Part shown: one piece after another, positions 35,427 to 44,757 of the stretch
How the letters are laid out: each line of letters starts with the position of its first letter
How positions within the stretch are numbered: the stretch's first letter is position 1
Source of the DNA: Thalassospira profundimaris WP0211
Lineage (GTDB): Bacteria > Pseudomonadota > Alphaproteobacteria > Rhodospirillales > Thalassospiraceae
Length of the DNA: 64,000 nucleotides
Assembly: GCF_000300275.1 (NCBI RefSeq)
Contig: NZ_AMRN01000001.1
Location: forward strand, 434,001 to 498,000
Direction of reading: 5' to 3'
The notes under the pieces: generated by a model
What the model saw: only the letters and a program-made list of their open reading frames with translations
Told to the model about the DNA's origin: nothing
The model's database searches: none
Made by a program: the position numbers and the translations under genes

Positions 35427-36401
35427 ATGATTGAAGACGATTATCTCTATAAAAAAGGCGGCGTTGCAGGATTTGGTTCCCGACTGAAAGCTATTTTCGG
35501 ATCGGGCAAGTTCTGGGTGCGCAGCCTTGGTGTGATCGTTCTGATTGCCGTGATCTATTATCCGGCAGGCATGGCGATTGTGCATCGTATCGATGACAAC
35601 CCCGACTTTATCGGCAATTACAAGGGCGGCAGTCATGCAGTCAACACCGCCGCAGCCCTGATTGATCGCGAGGTCAACCAGAACCGCTGGACCGCGAACG
35701 ACCCGTTCTTCCTGCCAAGTGCAGCCCTTGATAACATGCCGAACTTCCAGACCGGGATTGTCTATGCCCTGTCGCGCTTTGCGATCGAGCTTTCCGATCA
35801 GATCGGGCGCGCCCGTGGGTCAAGTCAGGTTGACCCGGATCTGGATGACGCCGCCGGCCTTTTGAAATTCCGTGGCGACAAATGGGTGTTTGATCCCAGT
35901 GTTTCGCTGCTGCCCGGTGTCACGTCCGAACAGCAATACCGTCAGGCAATCCGGTCCCTGCAAAACTACAATACCCGTCTGACCAACGGAAATGCGGTTT
36001 TTGAACGCCGTGCCGACAACCTTCAGGAAACACTGAACCGCATTGCCAATGACCTTGGCTCGGCCTCTGCCCTGATTGATGATAAGGTGGAAAATCCGTC
36101 GATCTTTGATCGCACGGCCGATGACGTTTTCTATGCCACCAAGGGTCGCCTTTATGCCTATAGCCTGATCTTGCGCGATCTTGGCACCGACTTCGAACAG
36201 ATCATCAATGAACGCCAGATCGCATCGGTCTGGGCAGAAATGATCGGATCCCTGCAGGCGGCGGCCGCACTTGACCCGATGGTGGTTGTGAACGGATCGG
36301 CCGATGGCATCGTCTTCCCTAACCATCTGGCGGGACTTGGTTTTTATCTGCTGCGGGCCCGTACCCAGATGCGCGAAATCAGCAGCATTCTGCAACGTTG
36401 A
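35427..36401 (+). CDS. DUF2333-family membrane-anchored protein
   Basis: 324 aa: short cytoplasmic N-terminus, one transmembrane helix (WVRSLGVIVLIAVIYYPAGMAIV), then a soluble, mostly helical domain with heptad-like segments (LTNGNAVFERRADNLQETLNRIANDLGSASALID). The C-terminal block HLAGLGFYLLRARTQMREISSIL is conserved in the DUF2333 family, whose function is unknown. ATG 35427 is preceded by AGGACAAG; the earlier frame start at 35400 lacks a ribosome site. Confidence 0.82.
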   Translation: MIEDDYLYKKGGVAGFGSRLKAIFGSGKFWVRSLGVIVLIAVIYYPAGMAIVHRIDDNPDFIGNYKGGSHAVNTAAALIDREVNQNRWTANDPFFLPSAALDNMPNFQTGIVYALSRFAIELSDQIGRARGSSQVDPDLDDAAGLLKFRGDKWVFDPSVSLLPGVTSEQQYRQAIRSLQNYNTRLTNGNAVFERRADNLQETLNRIANDLGSASALIDDKVENPSIFDRTADDVFYATKGRLYAYSLILRDLGTDFEQIINERQIASVWAEMIGSLQAAAALDPMVVVNGSADGIVFPNHLAGLGFYLLRARTQMREISSILQR

Positions 36402-36523
36402 CGTCAATGTGATCACGAAACACGCCATCCGGAATACCTGAGTTGCGCGCTGCGACTTGATCTTTTGTGGTTTTTGCCCCATTTAGGGCCTAACCAAATG
36501 AAATAGAGATTGTTGAGTGGGCT
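36402..36523. other. Gene-free spacer before structured repeat copy 1
   Basis: 122 bp between the DUF2333 stop and the repeat. No terminator with a clean U-run was found. Taken with the repeat, the gene-free stretch here is 427 bp. Confidence 0.5.
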
Positions 36524-36793
36524 CTAGGGTCTGGACCCGCTGATATATATGCAATGGTTGCTCAGAGTTGTGTGGATACGCGAAGCAAGGCAGCAGGAAG
36601 ATATGCATCTTGCAATGCCTTGCGACAAAGTAGACCGCGCAACTCCGATCAACCCGAAGGACAGCTACAAGGCTTGCGAACTCCTGCGTCAAACCCCTTG
36701 ACCGGGATTTCCCGCCCGCTCTACGGGCCTTTCCTTGTATTTCGCAAGCCTTGTAGCTGCCATTACATGTATATCAGCGGGTCCAGATCCTGA
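36524..36793 (+). repeat. Structured inverted-repeat element, copy 1
   Basis: About 270 bp folding into nested hairpins. The terminal stem is 36528-36557 with 36760-36790. The first inner arm is an 18-bp stem 36558-36575 with 36635-36652, enclosing GCAAGGCA/TGCCTTGC (36585-36592, 36616-36623) and AAGAT/ATCTT (36598-36612). The second inner arm is a perfect 19-bp stem 36662-36680 with 36741-36759, enclosing a GCCCG/CGGGC hairpin. Loop and linker sequences match copy 2 (56819-57089), while stem sequences differ in a paired way. It lies 35 bp before the NfuA-like start. Not recognised as a known RNA or insertion element. Confidence 0.85.
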
Positions 36794-36828
36794 AGTCCCG
36801 ACAATCAGAGTGAGAGGACAAGCCGAAA

Positions 36829-37398
36829 ATGTTCATTCAGACCGAACCAACCCCGAATCCGGCGACACTCAAATTCCTTCCGGGCGAAGAAGTCATGGGC
36901 CGTCTTGGCACCGCCAACTTCGTTAAGGGTGACGAAGCCATCAAATCGCCGCTTGCGCGCAAGCTGTTTGAAATTGATGGCATTGCCGGTGTTTTCCTCG
37001 GCGGTGATTTCATCACCATCACCAAGGATGACTCCAAGGACTGGCAAACCCTGAAACCGCAGATTCTTGGCGGGATCATGGAACATTACACCTCGGGTCA
37101 GCCGGTTCTCGATCAGGATTCCAACGCCGCCACCGGTACCAGCTCTGCTGCCGAAGGCGATGATGAACTGGTCAGCCAGATCAAGGAACTGCTTGATACC
37201 CGCGTGCGCCCGGCCGTGGCACAGGATGGTGGTGACATCGTCTTCCACCGTTTCGAAGATGGCGTGGTCTTCCTTGAAATGCACGGTGCATGCGCCGGCT
37301 GCCCAAGCAGCACCGCGACGCTCAAGATGGGCATCGAAAACATGCTGCGTTATTACGTGCCCGAAGTTCAGGCCGTTGAACCGGTCATGGCTGACTGA
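36829..37398 (+). CDS. NfuA/NFU1-type Fe-S cluster carrier
   Basis: 189 aa. The N-terminal Nfu_N domain (MFIQTEPTPNPATLKFLPGEEVM, then SPLARKLFEIDGIAGVFLGGDFITITK) is of the mitochondrial NFU1 type. The C-terminal NifU domain (about 115-185: ELLDTRVRPAVAQDGGDIVFHRFEDGVVFLEMHGACAGCPSSTATLK) has the cluster-binding CAGC motif. It delivers 4Fe-4S clusters to target enzymes. A structured repeat ends 35 bp upstream of its ATG and would be in its 5' leader if the promoter lies further upstream. Confidence 0.94.
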   Translation: MFIQTEPTPNPATLKFLPGEEVMGRLGTANFVKGDEAIKSPLARKLFEIDGIAGVFLGGDFITITKDDSKDWQTLKPQILGGIMEHYTSGQPVLDQDSNAATGTSSAAEGDDELVSQIKELLDTRVRPAVAQDGGDIVFHRFEDGVVFLEMHGACAGCPSSTATLKMGIENMLRYYVPEVQAVEPVMAD

Positions 37399-37492
37399 AC
37401 CTGACCGGGTTTCGGGCACCTCACCGACGAGATGGCGTCCGACCATCCGGTGAACTGACCGCGCACGGATTTACGAGTCGTTAACAAATTCA

Positions 37493-37536
37493 GACGCCCG
37501 GCGTGAACTTTAACCCGCGCCGGGCGTAAAAATTAT
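37493..37536 (+). terminator. Probable terminator after the NfuA-like gene
   Basis: ACGCCCGGCG pairs with CGCCGGGCGT across a 13-14-nt loop, followed by AAAAATTAT rather than a clean T-run. The stem is strong; the tail is weak, so termination is uncertain. Confidence 0.5.
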
Positions 37537-37666
37537 GCGCTGAACGAAAAGGTTTTCTTGGCGTTTTCAACTCTCGGAGATATTGCCCGTTGCGATCATC
37601 GCGCGCGGCAGGCATAGATAACCTCCACTTGGGATGGACAGTTCGACTGATCCTGGAGATTCAACA

Positions 37667-38656
37667 ATGACTAGCGCAAAAACAAACAGTTACAGGAATG
37701 TTGCGCTCGCTTCGATTTTCGGGGCGGTTGTTTTCCTGTATATTGGGCTTTTCGCCGGAATTGATCTTTCTCCAACTCCGGAAGGTTTCGAGACAGAAAC
37801 CGTCGAAGTCACGGCAGATGAAGCCGTTATCAAAAAGAAGAAAACGGTTTATCGCCGCGGCCCGGAAGTCATCGCACTCAGCCAGTATTTCAAAAGCATC
37901 GGCTATCACCTCAATGAGGTGGGCGAGGTCCCGCGCGTCTATATCAAGCGTGTGCCCGAAGGCCTTGGCGAACTGGCATCGGTTGAAGAGCGCAAACAGC
38001 TTTTCCTGAAAATCATGTTGCCGCTGGCCATGCGCGTGAACGAAGAAATCACCGCGCGCCGTGAACGCCTGATGGCCATTCAGGCCAAGGGCATATCCGG
38101 CACCCCGGTCAGCCAAGCTGACCAGCAATGGGTCAATCAGCTGATGAAGCGCTATCGCGTGACCGATGGCGGCATCAACGCCCTGCTTGAACGCATTGAT
38201 GTGATCCCGACCTCCCTGATCCTTGCCCAGTCGGCAGAGGAAAGTGGTTGGGGCACGTCGCGCTTTGTGCGCAAAGGCAATGCCCTGTTCGGTCAATGGG
38301 CCTGGGGCGACGATGAAGGCATCGTGCCGAAGGATCGCGAAGATGGCAAAACCCACGTCATCAAGGCCTTTGGTAGCCTGATGGACAGTGTGCGGGCCTA
38401 CGCACGCAACATCAACTCGCACCCGGCCTATCAGGAATTGCGCGAACGTCGCGCAACCCTTCGCGCCGACGGCAAGTTTATCAGTGGCTGGGAACTGGCC
38501 GAGACCCTGACCAAATATTCCGAGCGCGGCGAAGAATATGTCGACAGCCTGCATGCCATCATGAGTGTGAACGGGCTGAACGAGCTTGATGGTCTTGATT
38601 TTGCGGCAGGCGATGTCCCGCCGCCGCCAAAGGTGCTCGCCGCCCTTGAGGAATAA
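37667..38656 (+). CDS. Membrane-anchored Bax-like glucosaminidase-domain protein
   Basis: 329 aa. N-terminal signal anchor (NVALASIFGAVVFLYIGLFAGI), a linker, then a glucosaminidase/Bax-type domain. Its core is IDVIPTSLILAQSAEESGWGTSRFVRKGNALFGQWAW, with catalytic Glu in the EESGWG block, then SLMDSVRAYARNINSHPAYQELR. Predicted to cleave the peptidoglycan glycan strand in the periplasm. ATG 37667 was chosen for GGAG 11 nt upstream; ATG 37634 would add a non-homologous stretch. C-terminal Pro-rich end. Confidence 0.87.
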   Translation: MTSAKTNSYRNVALASIFGAVVFLYIGLFAGIDLSPTPEGFETETVEVTADEAVIKKKKTVYRRGPEVIALSQYFKSIGYHLNEVGEVPRVYIKRVPEGLGELASVEERKQLFLKIMLPLAMRVNEEITARRERLMAIQAKGISGTPVSQADQQWVNQLMKRYRVTDGGINALLERIDVIPTSLILAQSAEESGWGTSRFVRKGNALFGQWAWGDDEGIVPKDREDGKTHVIKAFGSLMDSVRAYARNINSHPAYQELRERRATLRADGKFISGWELAETLTKYSERGEEYVDSLHAIMSVNGLNELDGLDFAAGDVPPPPKVLAALEE

Positions 38657-38685
38657 TCCCAAGGGACAAAGCCAGAAAACCAAAT

Positions 38686-38715
38686 AAAAAGGGACCCGAA
38701 CGGGTCCCTTTTTTT
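38686..38715. terminator. Bidirectional terminator, Bax-like gene/lipoprotein
   Basis: AAAAAGGGACCCG and CGGGTCCCTTTTT pair perfectly around a two-base AA loop, with A and T runs on each side. It serves the convergent genes. Confidence 0.93.
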
Positions 38716-38736
38716 GGTTCGGATATCAGCAGACCC

Positions 38737-39195
38737 TTATGGCCGTCCGCGATAAATCCAGCCTTTTTCCGATTTCAGCAACCGGATTTCATCCTCGACC
38801 ACCCGACGGTCGCCCACCTTGTATTCGCCTTCCTTGAGCGTCAGCATCTTGGTTTTCACCAGATCAAGCGCATCACGCACCGTGCTGCCGACATCGTCCA
38901 TCGTTCCAGCCGCCTTGCCCTTTTCGGTCACGTCATCGGCAAAGTCGGCAACCGTGCGATCAAACACCAGCTCATAACGCACCATGACAAGCACTTCGTC
39001 ATCGTCTTCGGAAATGCTGTTGGTTTTGGTCACGTTTTCAACATGGCCGACCTTGGCATAGGGATCATCGCGAAACCGTTCGATCACTGCCGTGGTGATT
39101 TCATCGGCTGTCGGTCCGCTGACCTGTTCATCTTCGCAGGCGGCAAGCAGCGGTAAAAACATGATAACGGCGAAAAACCGGGTCAACTGGCCCAT
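38737..39195 (-). CDS. Hypothetical lipoprotein
   Basis: 152 aa from ATG 39195, preceded by AGGAA. Signal peptide MGQLTRFFAVIMFLPLLAAC ends in lipobox LLAAC, so Cys20 would be lipidated. The mature part (ADEITTAVIERFRDDPYAKVGHVENVTKT, then VMVRYELVFDRTVADF) is small and charged, with no recognised domain. The longer frame to 39258 adds residues ahead of the signal peptide and is rejected. The lipoprotein call is firm, its role unknown. Confidence 0.8.
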   Translation of the reverse strand: MGQLTRFFAVIMFLPLLAACEDEQVSGPTADEITTAVIERFRDDPYAKVGHVENVTKTNSISEDDDEVLVMVRYELVFDRTVADFADDVTEKGKAAGTMDDVGSTVRDALDLVKTKMLTLKEGEYKVGDRRVVEDEIRLLKSEKGWIYRGRP

Positions 39196-39478
39196 GAGCG
39201 ATTCCTGTTTTCTGGTCGTTTTGCGATTTGCCTGACTTCTGCCGCCATGATGTGGCAAAAATCAGGTCATCTGTCACATCCTGCCAACAATAACGTCGAC
39301 AACGGGATATCTATGCCAAACAGGTTACCATTCATCCCGGTGAAGACTGCAGGCTGATTTTATTTGCGTGTTTCCTGATGGCAGAGATACAGACATCACC
39401 TGATATGTTAATCGATACCGACCCGTTTCCAGTCCTTGGAAATCAGCGCGCCGCATTCCGAAAGTCCGAGCAAAAAAC

Positions 39479-40681
39479 GTGATATTCGATCTGATCATTG
39501 CCATCGCAACTGTCAGCATTGCAATTGTGCTGTCCATGCCCCGCGTTTCGCGGTCGACCACGTGGCGTGCTGTTGTAACGCCGCTGGCCTCGATCATCGG
39601 CAGTGGCTTTTTGCTGCTCGGACCGGTGCTGAATGTCGGATACGGCGGTTATGCACCGCTGGTCATGCTTGCCCTTTGTCTGGTGGCCTATCTCTATGGC
39701 GCGGTGATCCGCGCCAATATTGCGGCTGGCGAAGACGCCATCATTGACGGTTCATATGGCAAACTGGCCCAACGGGTCGAAACCCTGTCTTCCTGGGCGC
39801 TGGCCTTTGCCTATATCATTTCGGTGACCTATTACCTCAATCTGCTGGGCGCCTTTTCGCTTAGCCTGACACCATTTGATTCCGCCCTTGATGCCAAGCT
39901 GATGACCAGCGGTGTTTTTGCCATCATCATTGTGGTTGGCTGGTCACACGGGTTCAAAAGCCTTGAGCAGATGGAATATGTTTCGGTCGGCTTGAAACTG
40001 GCAATCATTACCGGTCTGTTGGTCGGGTTGATGGCGCATTTCGGCGAACAGGCCATCGACGAGAAGCTGGTTTTCAATCCCCAAAACGTCACGGGCTGGC
40101 CTGCCATCACCATGGCCTTTGGTCTTCTGATCACGGTTCAGGGGTTCGAAACATCGCGCTATCTGGGATCAAGCTATGATGCCAAAACCCGCATCCGTTC
40201 AATGCGCCTTGCCCAATGGCTGTCGACCCTGATCTATCTGATTTACATCCTTCTGATTTCCTATGTCTTCGCGCCAGATCAAATCACATCGTCGGAAACC
40301 GGCATTATCGACATGATGGGGATCGTCGCCCCGATACTGCCGTTCATGCTGGTGGCGGCCGCCATGGCATCGCAATTCAGTGCCGCAATTGCCGATACCA
40401 GTGGATCAGGCGGACTGTTTGCCCAACTATCGCAAAACCGCATTACCGAAGCCCAGGCCTATCTGGCGCTGGGGATTATCGGTATTGCACTGACATGGTC
40501 GGCGGACATCTTTGCGATTGTCAGTTACGCATCGCGCGCCTTTGCCATCTATTACGGTCTGCAAGCGGCCTTGGCGGCCATCATTGCCATGCGCCGTGGC
40601 AATCCGGGCAAGGCCGCGTTTTTTGCCCTGCTGGCCGCCTTGGGGGCTGCTATCGCCATTCTGGGACAGCCGGTCGAATAA
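39479..40681 (+). CDS. Polytopic membrane protein, APC-superfamily-like
   Basis: 400 aa with about 11 hydrophobic segments. GSGFLLLGPVLNVGYGG near the first helices and ITVQGFETSRYLGSSYDAKTRIRSMRLAQWLSTLIYLIYILLIS resemble unwound-helix regions of amino-acid/polyamine transporters. There is no close family recognition, so transport function is inferred. GTG start with a weak ribosome site; no earlier start fits. Ends at a bidirectional terminator shared with maeB. Confidence 0.75.
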   Translation: MIFDLIIAIATVSIAIVLSMPRVSRSTTWRAVVTPLASIIGSGFLLLGPVLNVGYGGYAPLVMLALCLVAYLYGAVIRANIAAGEDAIIDGSYGKLAQRVETLSSWALAFAYIISVTYYLNLLGAFSLSLTPFDSALDAKLMTSGVFAIIIVVGWSHGFKSLEQMEYVSVGLKLAIITGLLVGLMAHFGEQAIDEKLVFNPQNVTGWPAITMAFGLLITVQGFETSRYLGSSYDAKTRIRSMRLAQWLSTLIYLIYILLISYVFAPDQITSSETGIIDMMGIVAPILPFMLVAAAMASQFSAAIADTSGSGGLFAQLSQNRITEAQAYLALGIIGIALTWSADIFAIVSYASRAFAIYYGLQAALAAIIAMRRGNPGKAAFFALLAALGAAIAILGQPVE

Positions 40682-40717
40682 GCCCCCTGCCCCTCTAAGG
40701 TTCGCCCTGCCTCGAAC

Positions 40718-40757
40718 AAAAAAAAGGCGGAGCCTGAAAAATCAGCTCCGCCTTTTT
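40718..40757. terminator. Bidirectional terminator, membrane protein/maeB
   Basis: AAAAAGGCGGAGC pairs with GCTCCGCCTTTTT around a CTGAAAAATCA loop, flanked by A and T runs. Confidence 0.92.
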
Positions 40758-40778
40758 GATCTTTGATTTCAGAACGGC

Positions 40779-43046
40779 CTAGCCGTGCTCTGCCTCGTGG
40801 GCGGCAAGGGCTGCCAGGTTCACCAAATCGTTCACGGTTGCCCCCATCTGGGCGATCTGGGCCGGCTTTTCCAGACCGATCATCACCGGACCAACCACCG
40901 TGCCACCACCAAGCTTATCAAGCAGTTTGGAGGCCGTGGTTGCCGCGTGGAGCGCCGGCATGACCAGAACGTTGGCCGGACCCGACAGACGGCAGAACGG
41001 ATAAAGCTTCAGAAGCTCGGTATCGAGTGCCACATCAACCGCCATGTCGCCATCGAACTCGAAATCGACATTGCTGCTTTCAAGGATGCCAACGGCTTCG
41101 CGGATACGGTCAGTATCCTCGCTATAGGGGTTGCCGAAGGTCGAGTGCGAAACCATCGCCACACGCGGCTCATGCCCCATCTGACGGGCCTTGGCGGCCG
41201 CCTGAATGGCGATCTCGGCCAGTTCTTCCGCATTGGGCAGGTTGTGCACACGGGTATCGGCGATGAACACCGTCCGGCCCTTGGCAATCGCAATCGAAAG
41301 CCCCATCGGGATTTCGCCCGGCTTGGCATCGATCACACCGGCAACATCGGCGAAGCTTCGATTGAAGTTCCGGGTAAGACCGGTGATCAAACCATCGGCA
41401 TGACCCTGTGCCACCATGACAGATGCAAAGACGTTACGCTTCTGGTTGACCATGCGCTGGCAATCACGCCACAGGAAGCCCTTGCGCTGCAGGCGCTGAT
41501 AGAGGAACTCGGCATATTCCGCATTATGCTTGGAAAGGGCCGCGTTGCTGATTTCAACACCATCAAGGCTTTCAATACCGAGCTTCTTGGCACTTTCATG
41601 GATGCGGTCTTCGCGCCCGATCAGGATCGGCGTGCCGTAGCCGGAGTTGCGATACGCTACCGCTGCGCGGATCACCGTTTCTTCCTCACCCTCGGCAAAG
41701 GCGATGCGTTTCGGGTGCGCACGGACATAATCGGAAATCAGCTGCAAATGGGCTGCCGTCGGATCAAGACGACCGCGCAGCTGATTTTCATATTCTTCCA
41801 TATCAATGATCGGACGACGCGCCACACCGCTATCCATCGCGGCCTGGGCAACCGCCTTGGGCACGGCCGTAATCAGGCGCGGGTCAAACGGGGCCGGGAT
41901 GATATATTCCGGGCCATATTGCAAACGACGCCCGGAATAGGCCGCCGCCACTTCATCGGGCACGTCTTCACGGGCAAGCGATGCCACTGCGTGGGCTGCG
42001 GCAATCTTCATGTCCTCGTTGATCGTGGATGCCTGAACATCAAGCGCACCGCGGAAGATATACGGGAAGCCCAGAACGTTGTTGATCTGGTTCGGATAAT
42101 CCGAACGCCCGGTGGCGCAAATCGCATCATCACGAATAGCAGCAACTTCTTCCGGGGAAATTTCCGGATCCGGGTTGGCCATGGCAAAGATGATCGGCTG
42201 TTTGGCCATGCTTTTGACCATGGCTGATGTCACCGCCCCCTTGACCGACAGGCCAAAGAACGCATCAGCACCCTTCATCGCATCGTCAAGCGACCGTGCA
42301 TCGGTATCCGCCGCATGGGCCGATTTCCACTGGTTCATGCCGTCTTCACGGCCCTTGTAGATCACCCCGCGCGAGTCACACATGATCACGTTGTCATGGG
42401 CAACACCCATGCTTTTGACCAGTTCGCAACACGCAATCGCGGCCGCACCGGCCCCGTTGATGACAAGCTTGATGTCTTCAAGTTTGCGACCCGTCAGGTC
42501 GCAGGCATTGATCAGCCCCGATGCCGCAATGATCGCCGTGCCATGCTGGTCATCATGGAACACCGGAATGTCCATGACTTCGCGCAGGCGCTGTTCGATG
42601 ATGAAGCATTCCGGCGCCTTGATGTCTTCAAGGTTGATCCCGCCAAACGATGCGCCGAGGAAGCGTACGCAATTGACGAACTCGTCAACATCCTCGGTCG
42701 ACACTTCAAGATCGAACCCGTCCACATCGGCAAAGCGCTTGAAGAGAACCGCCTTGCCTTCCATCACCGGCTTGGAGGCCAGCGCACCAAGGTTGCCAAG
42801 GCCAAGCACGGCGGTGCCGTTGGAAATGACCGCAACGATGTTGCCCTTGGAGGTGTAATCATAGGCCGTCGCCGGGTTCTTGGCGATTTCAAGACACGGC
42901 ACCGCAACACCCGGCGAATAGGCGAGCGAGAGGTCGCGCTGAGTGGTCAGCGGTTTGGATGCGGTGATTTCGATTTTGCCGGGGCGGCCGCTGGAATGAA
43001 ACAGCAGCGCTTCACGGTCACGAACCTTGATTTCTGTATCTGACAT
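40779..43046 (-). CDS. maeB: NADP-dependent malic enzyme, MaeB type
   Basis: Decarboxylates malate to pyruvate, giving NADPH. 755 aa from ATG 43046 (MSDTEIKVRDREALLFHSSGRPGK), the family start; the frame extends 82 codons upstream through unrelated residues. The malic domain has LAYSPGVAVPCLEIAKNP, NGTAVLGLGNLGALASKPVMEGKAVLFKRFADVD and FHDDQHGTAIIAASGL. The NAD(P) domain has VINGAGAAAIACCELVKSMG. The C-terminal 320 residues are a phosphotransacetylase-like domain (TGLTRNFNRSFADVAGVIDAKPGEIPMG), which in this family is regulatory and binds acetyl-CoA. No strong ribosome site is visible. Confidence 0.95.
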   Translation of the reverse strand: MSDTEIKVRDREALLFHSSGRPGKIEITASKPLTTQRDLSLAYSPGVAVPCLEIAKNPATAYDYTSKGNIVAVISNGTAVLGLGNLGALASKPVMEGKAVLFKRFADVDGFDLEVSTEDVDEFVNCVRFLGASFGGINLEDIKAPECFIIEQRLREVMDIPVFHDDQHGTAIIAASGLINACDLTGRKLEDIKLVINGAGAAAIACCELVKSMGVAHDNVIMCDSRGVIYKGREDGMNQWKSAHAADTDARSLDDAMKGADAFFGLSVKGAVTSAMVKSMAKQPIIFAMANPDPEISPEEVAAIRDDAICATGRSDYPNQINNVLGFPYIFRGALDVQASTINEDMKIAAAHAVASLAREDVPDEVAAAYSGRRLQYGPEYIIPAPFDPRLITAVPKAVAQAAMDSGVARRPIIDMEEYENQLRGRLDPTAAHLQLISDYVRAHPKRIAFAEGEEETVIRAAVAYRNSGYGTPILIGREDRIHESAKKLGIESLDGVEISNAALSKHNAEYAEFLYQRLQRKGFLWRDCQRMVNQKRNVFASVMVAQGHADGLITGLTRNFNRSFADVAGVIDAKPGEIPMGLSIAIAKGRTVFIADTRVHNLPNAEELAEIAIQAAAKARQMGHEPRVAMVSHSTFGNPYSEDTDRIREAVGILESSNVDFEFDGDMAVDVALDTELLKLYPFCRLSGPANVLVMPALHAATTASKLLDKLGGGTVVGPVMIGLEKPAQIAQMGATVNDLVNLAALAAHEAEHG

Positions 43047-43583
43047 TGTGTTTTTCACTGACGCTTGCTTGGGTGGGATGGAAAGCAACCTGTACGGTCT
43101 GTTTTGTTCTTGAGTTCTGATTTTCCTGATCGACAAGTTTGCGGCGTGGGACCGTCTTGTCGGACCGCCCAATAAATCAGGCTTCGCGCCCCGGGTCAAA
43201 GGCGACGTTAACGGCAACCGCAAAATTACGTAGCGTTTTCCGTATGTTGCGGCGCAACATGCCCATCGGATCCGACCTGTTTCACGGGCCAAAATTCAAC
43301 CTTGAGCATCCCGGCGCCAAAAGCCATGCCATCCGGGCTGGCAAGAAGCCGTGATTTTTCAGGGATATAATCGCACGCGCGCAAATTGCCCGGCAGATCG
43401 GCGTTTCTATTGCGCCGCGCAAATAAGGCCGGGCTTGAGCCCCGGTTATGAACTTTCCATGATACGAAAAACCGGAAGAGCGAATGAAGACATACCAATA
43501 ATCGTGACCTCTAGACAGGAATCGCACACAATTATTATGAAGTGCTAAAATGCTACGATTTCATATCTTTATGAGGTGATGCT
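43047..43583. other. 537-bp intergenic region, nothing coding
   Basis: Divergent upstream region of maeB and the small membrane protein. No RNA gene or convincing terminator was seen; a GGGCT/AGCCC hairpin is near 43430. The part after about 43480 is AT-rich and probably contains the promoter of the 43584 gene. Confidence 0.45.
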
Positions 43584-44045
43584 TTGTCAGACACACAGAA
43601 TGAGAAAAATCTGATTCACTATCAAAAGTCTTGGGAACACGCTCTTCATTCCGACCAGTTAACAGCTCAAATAGGATTGTTTGCCCTCAAGATGGTTCTG
43701 TCGGTTAATGGCGCAGCTTTAATTGCGATTATGGCAGCATATCCGTCTCTGGCAAAAGACAGCCCAATATTGGCCAGTACTTTACCCGATGTCGGCTTCT
43801 ACATGGTATGCGGCCTTGTAGCGGCACTTTGTTGCGGTATGCTTGCGTATTTTTATCAAGGGCAGCTAACTGATAAGCGCTGGTCAGAGCACAACGCCAA
43901 TCACGGCACTGGTGGGACCTCAGAAGCAGGACAAAGACGGCGAGATAGAGCGATATCCATCCTAGAAATGCTCTACATCGGCACTTGGTTCTTCTCCGCC
44001 ATCTTTTTCGTCATCGGATGCGTTCAATTGCTGGCCGTACTTTAA
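43584..44045 (+). CDS. Hypothetical membrane protein with TTG start
   Basis: 153 aa with three hydrophobic helices: IGLFALKMVLSVNGAALIAIMAAY, VGFYMVCGLVAALCCGMLAYFYQG, and LYIGTWFFSAIFFVIGCVQLLAVL. A charged loop (RWSEHNANHGTGGTSEAGQRRRDRA) separates the second and third. GAGGTG lies just upstream of the TTG. No homologous family recognised. Its upstream region is AT-richer than surrounding sequence, hinting at recent acquisition. Confidence 0.68.
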   Translation: MSDTQNEKNLIHYQKSWEHALHSDQLTAQIGLFALKMVLSVNGAALIAIMAAYPSLAKDSPILASTLPDVGFYMVCGLVAALCCGMLAYFYQGQLTDKRWSEHNANHGTGGTSEAGQRRRDRAISILEMLYIGTWFFSAIFFVIGCVQLLAVL

Positions 44046-44083
44046 CAAATACGGCTCAGCATTATACAGCAGCATTCAGCGGC

Positions 44084-44584
44084 TTATTTCGGCATATGCA
44101 TGTGGATGTTGGTCGCACCATGCTTTTCAAGGATGGCACGTGCCTTGGCCTCGGCACCTTCGTGGTCCGGGTCGATCCGCACCCACAGAATGACCGATCC
44201 GGCGTCCACCGCGCGGGCGAAATCCTCGGTATGCGGGGTGGAGGTCACTTCTTCGATAAATTCGCGAAGTGCGACTGCGCCGACACCAGCCCCGACCGCA
44301 ATCGCAGCCGCCGCCGTCGCAGCGCCCCCGAACAGGGCAATCGCGCCGGACGCTACCAGCGGCACTTCATATTTGGTTTCACCCACCAGTGCGGTCAGCA
44401 CATCGGACCAGGACCGACCATCCTTGCCTGCCACATCGATGGATTCGTGAGAGCTTAAAACCGACAGATCGGTGCGTTCAAACCCGGCATCGCGGAGCGC
44501 ACGCAGAGCCGCATCGAAACCGTCCTTGGTATCAAACAGTCCGACCAGTTCCGGGGCCTGCGGGATGGTCTGTTCTTCTGCCAT
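44084..44584 (-). CDS. General-stress-type protein with glycine-zipper-like helix
   Basis: 166 aa. The N-terminal part ([33 protein letters not shown]) has the flavin-like alpha/beta pattern of GSP17M/DUF1269-type stress proteins. A central hydrophobic Ala/Gly stretch ([33 protein letters not shown]) looks like a membrane-inserting helix. A second alpha/beta half follows ([35 protein letters not shown]). The family assignment is tentative. Divergent from mutS. Confidence 0.72.
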   Translation of the reverse strand: MAEEQTIPQAPELVGLFDTKDGFDAALRALRDAGFERTDLSVLSSHESIDVAGKDGRSWSDVLTALVGETKYEVPLVASGAIALFGGAATAAAAIAVGAGVGAVALREFIEEVTSTPHTEDFARAVDAGSVILWVRIDPDHEGAEAKARAILEKHGATNIHMHMPK

Positions 44585-44757
44585 TTTGTACGCTCCTTGC
44601 TCACTGTTATTCTGTCGCGAAAAACGACAGTTGGTTGTTGGTCACGATCTTTATATATTCGCAGAAATTCAGGCGTTGCAATGGCATAGATCAAGTTTTA
44701 TCACCCCGCCAGTTTCCTGCTCTCGTCTTTGCCTTCAGGGTTTGCTATCAAGTCATC

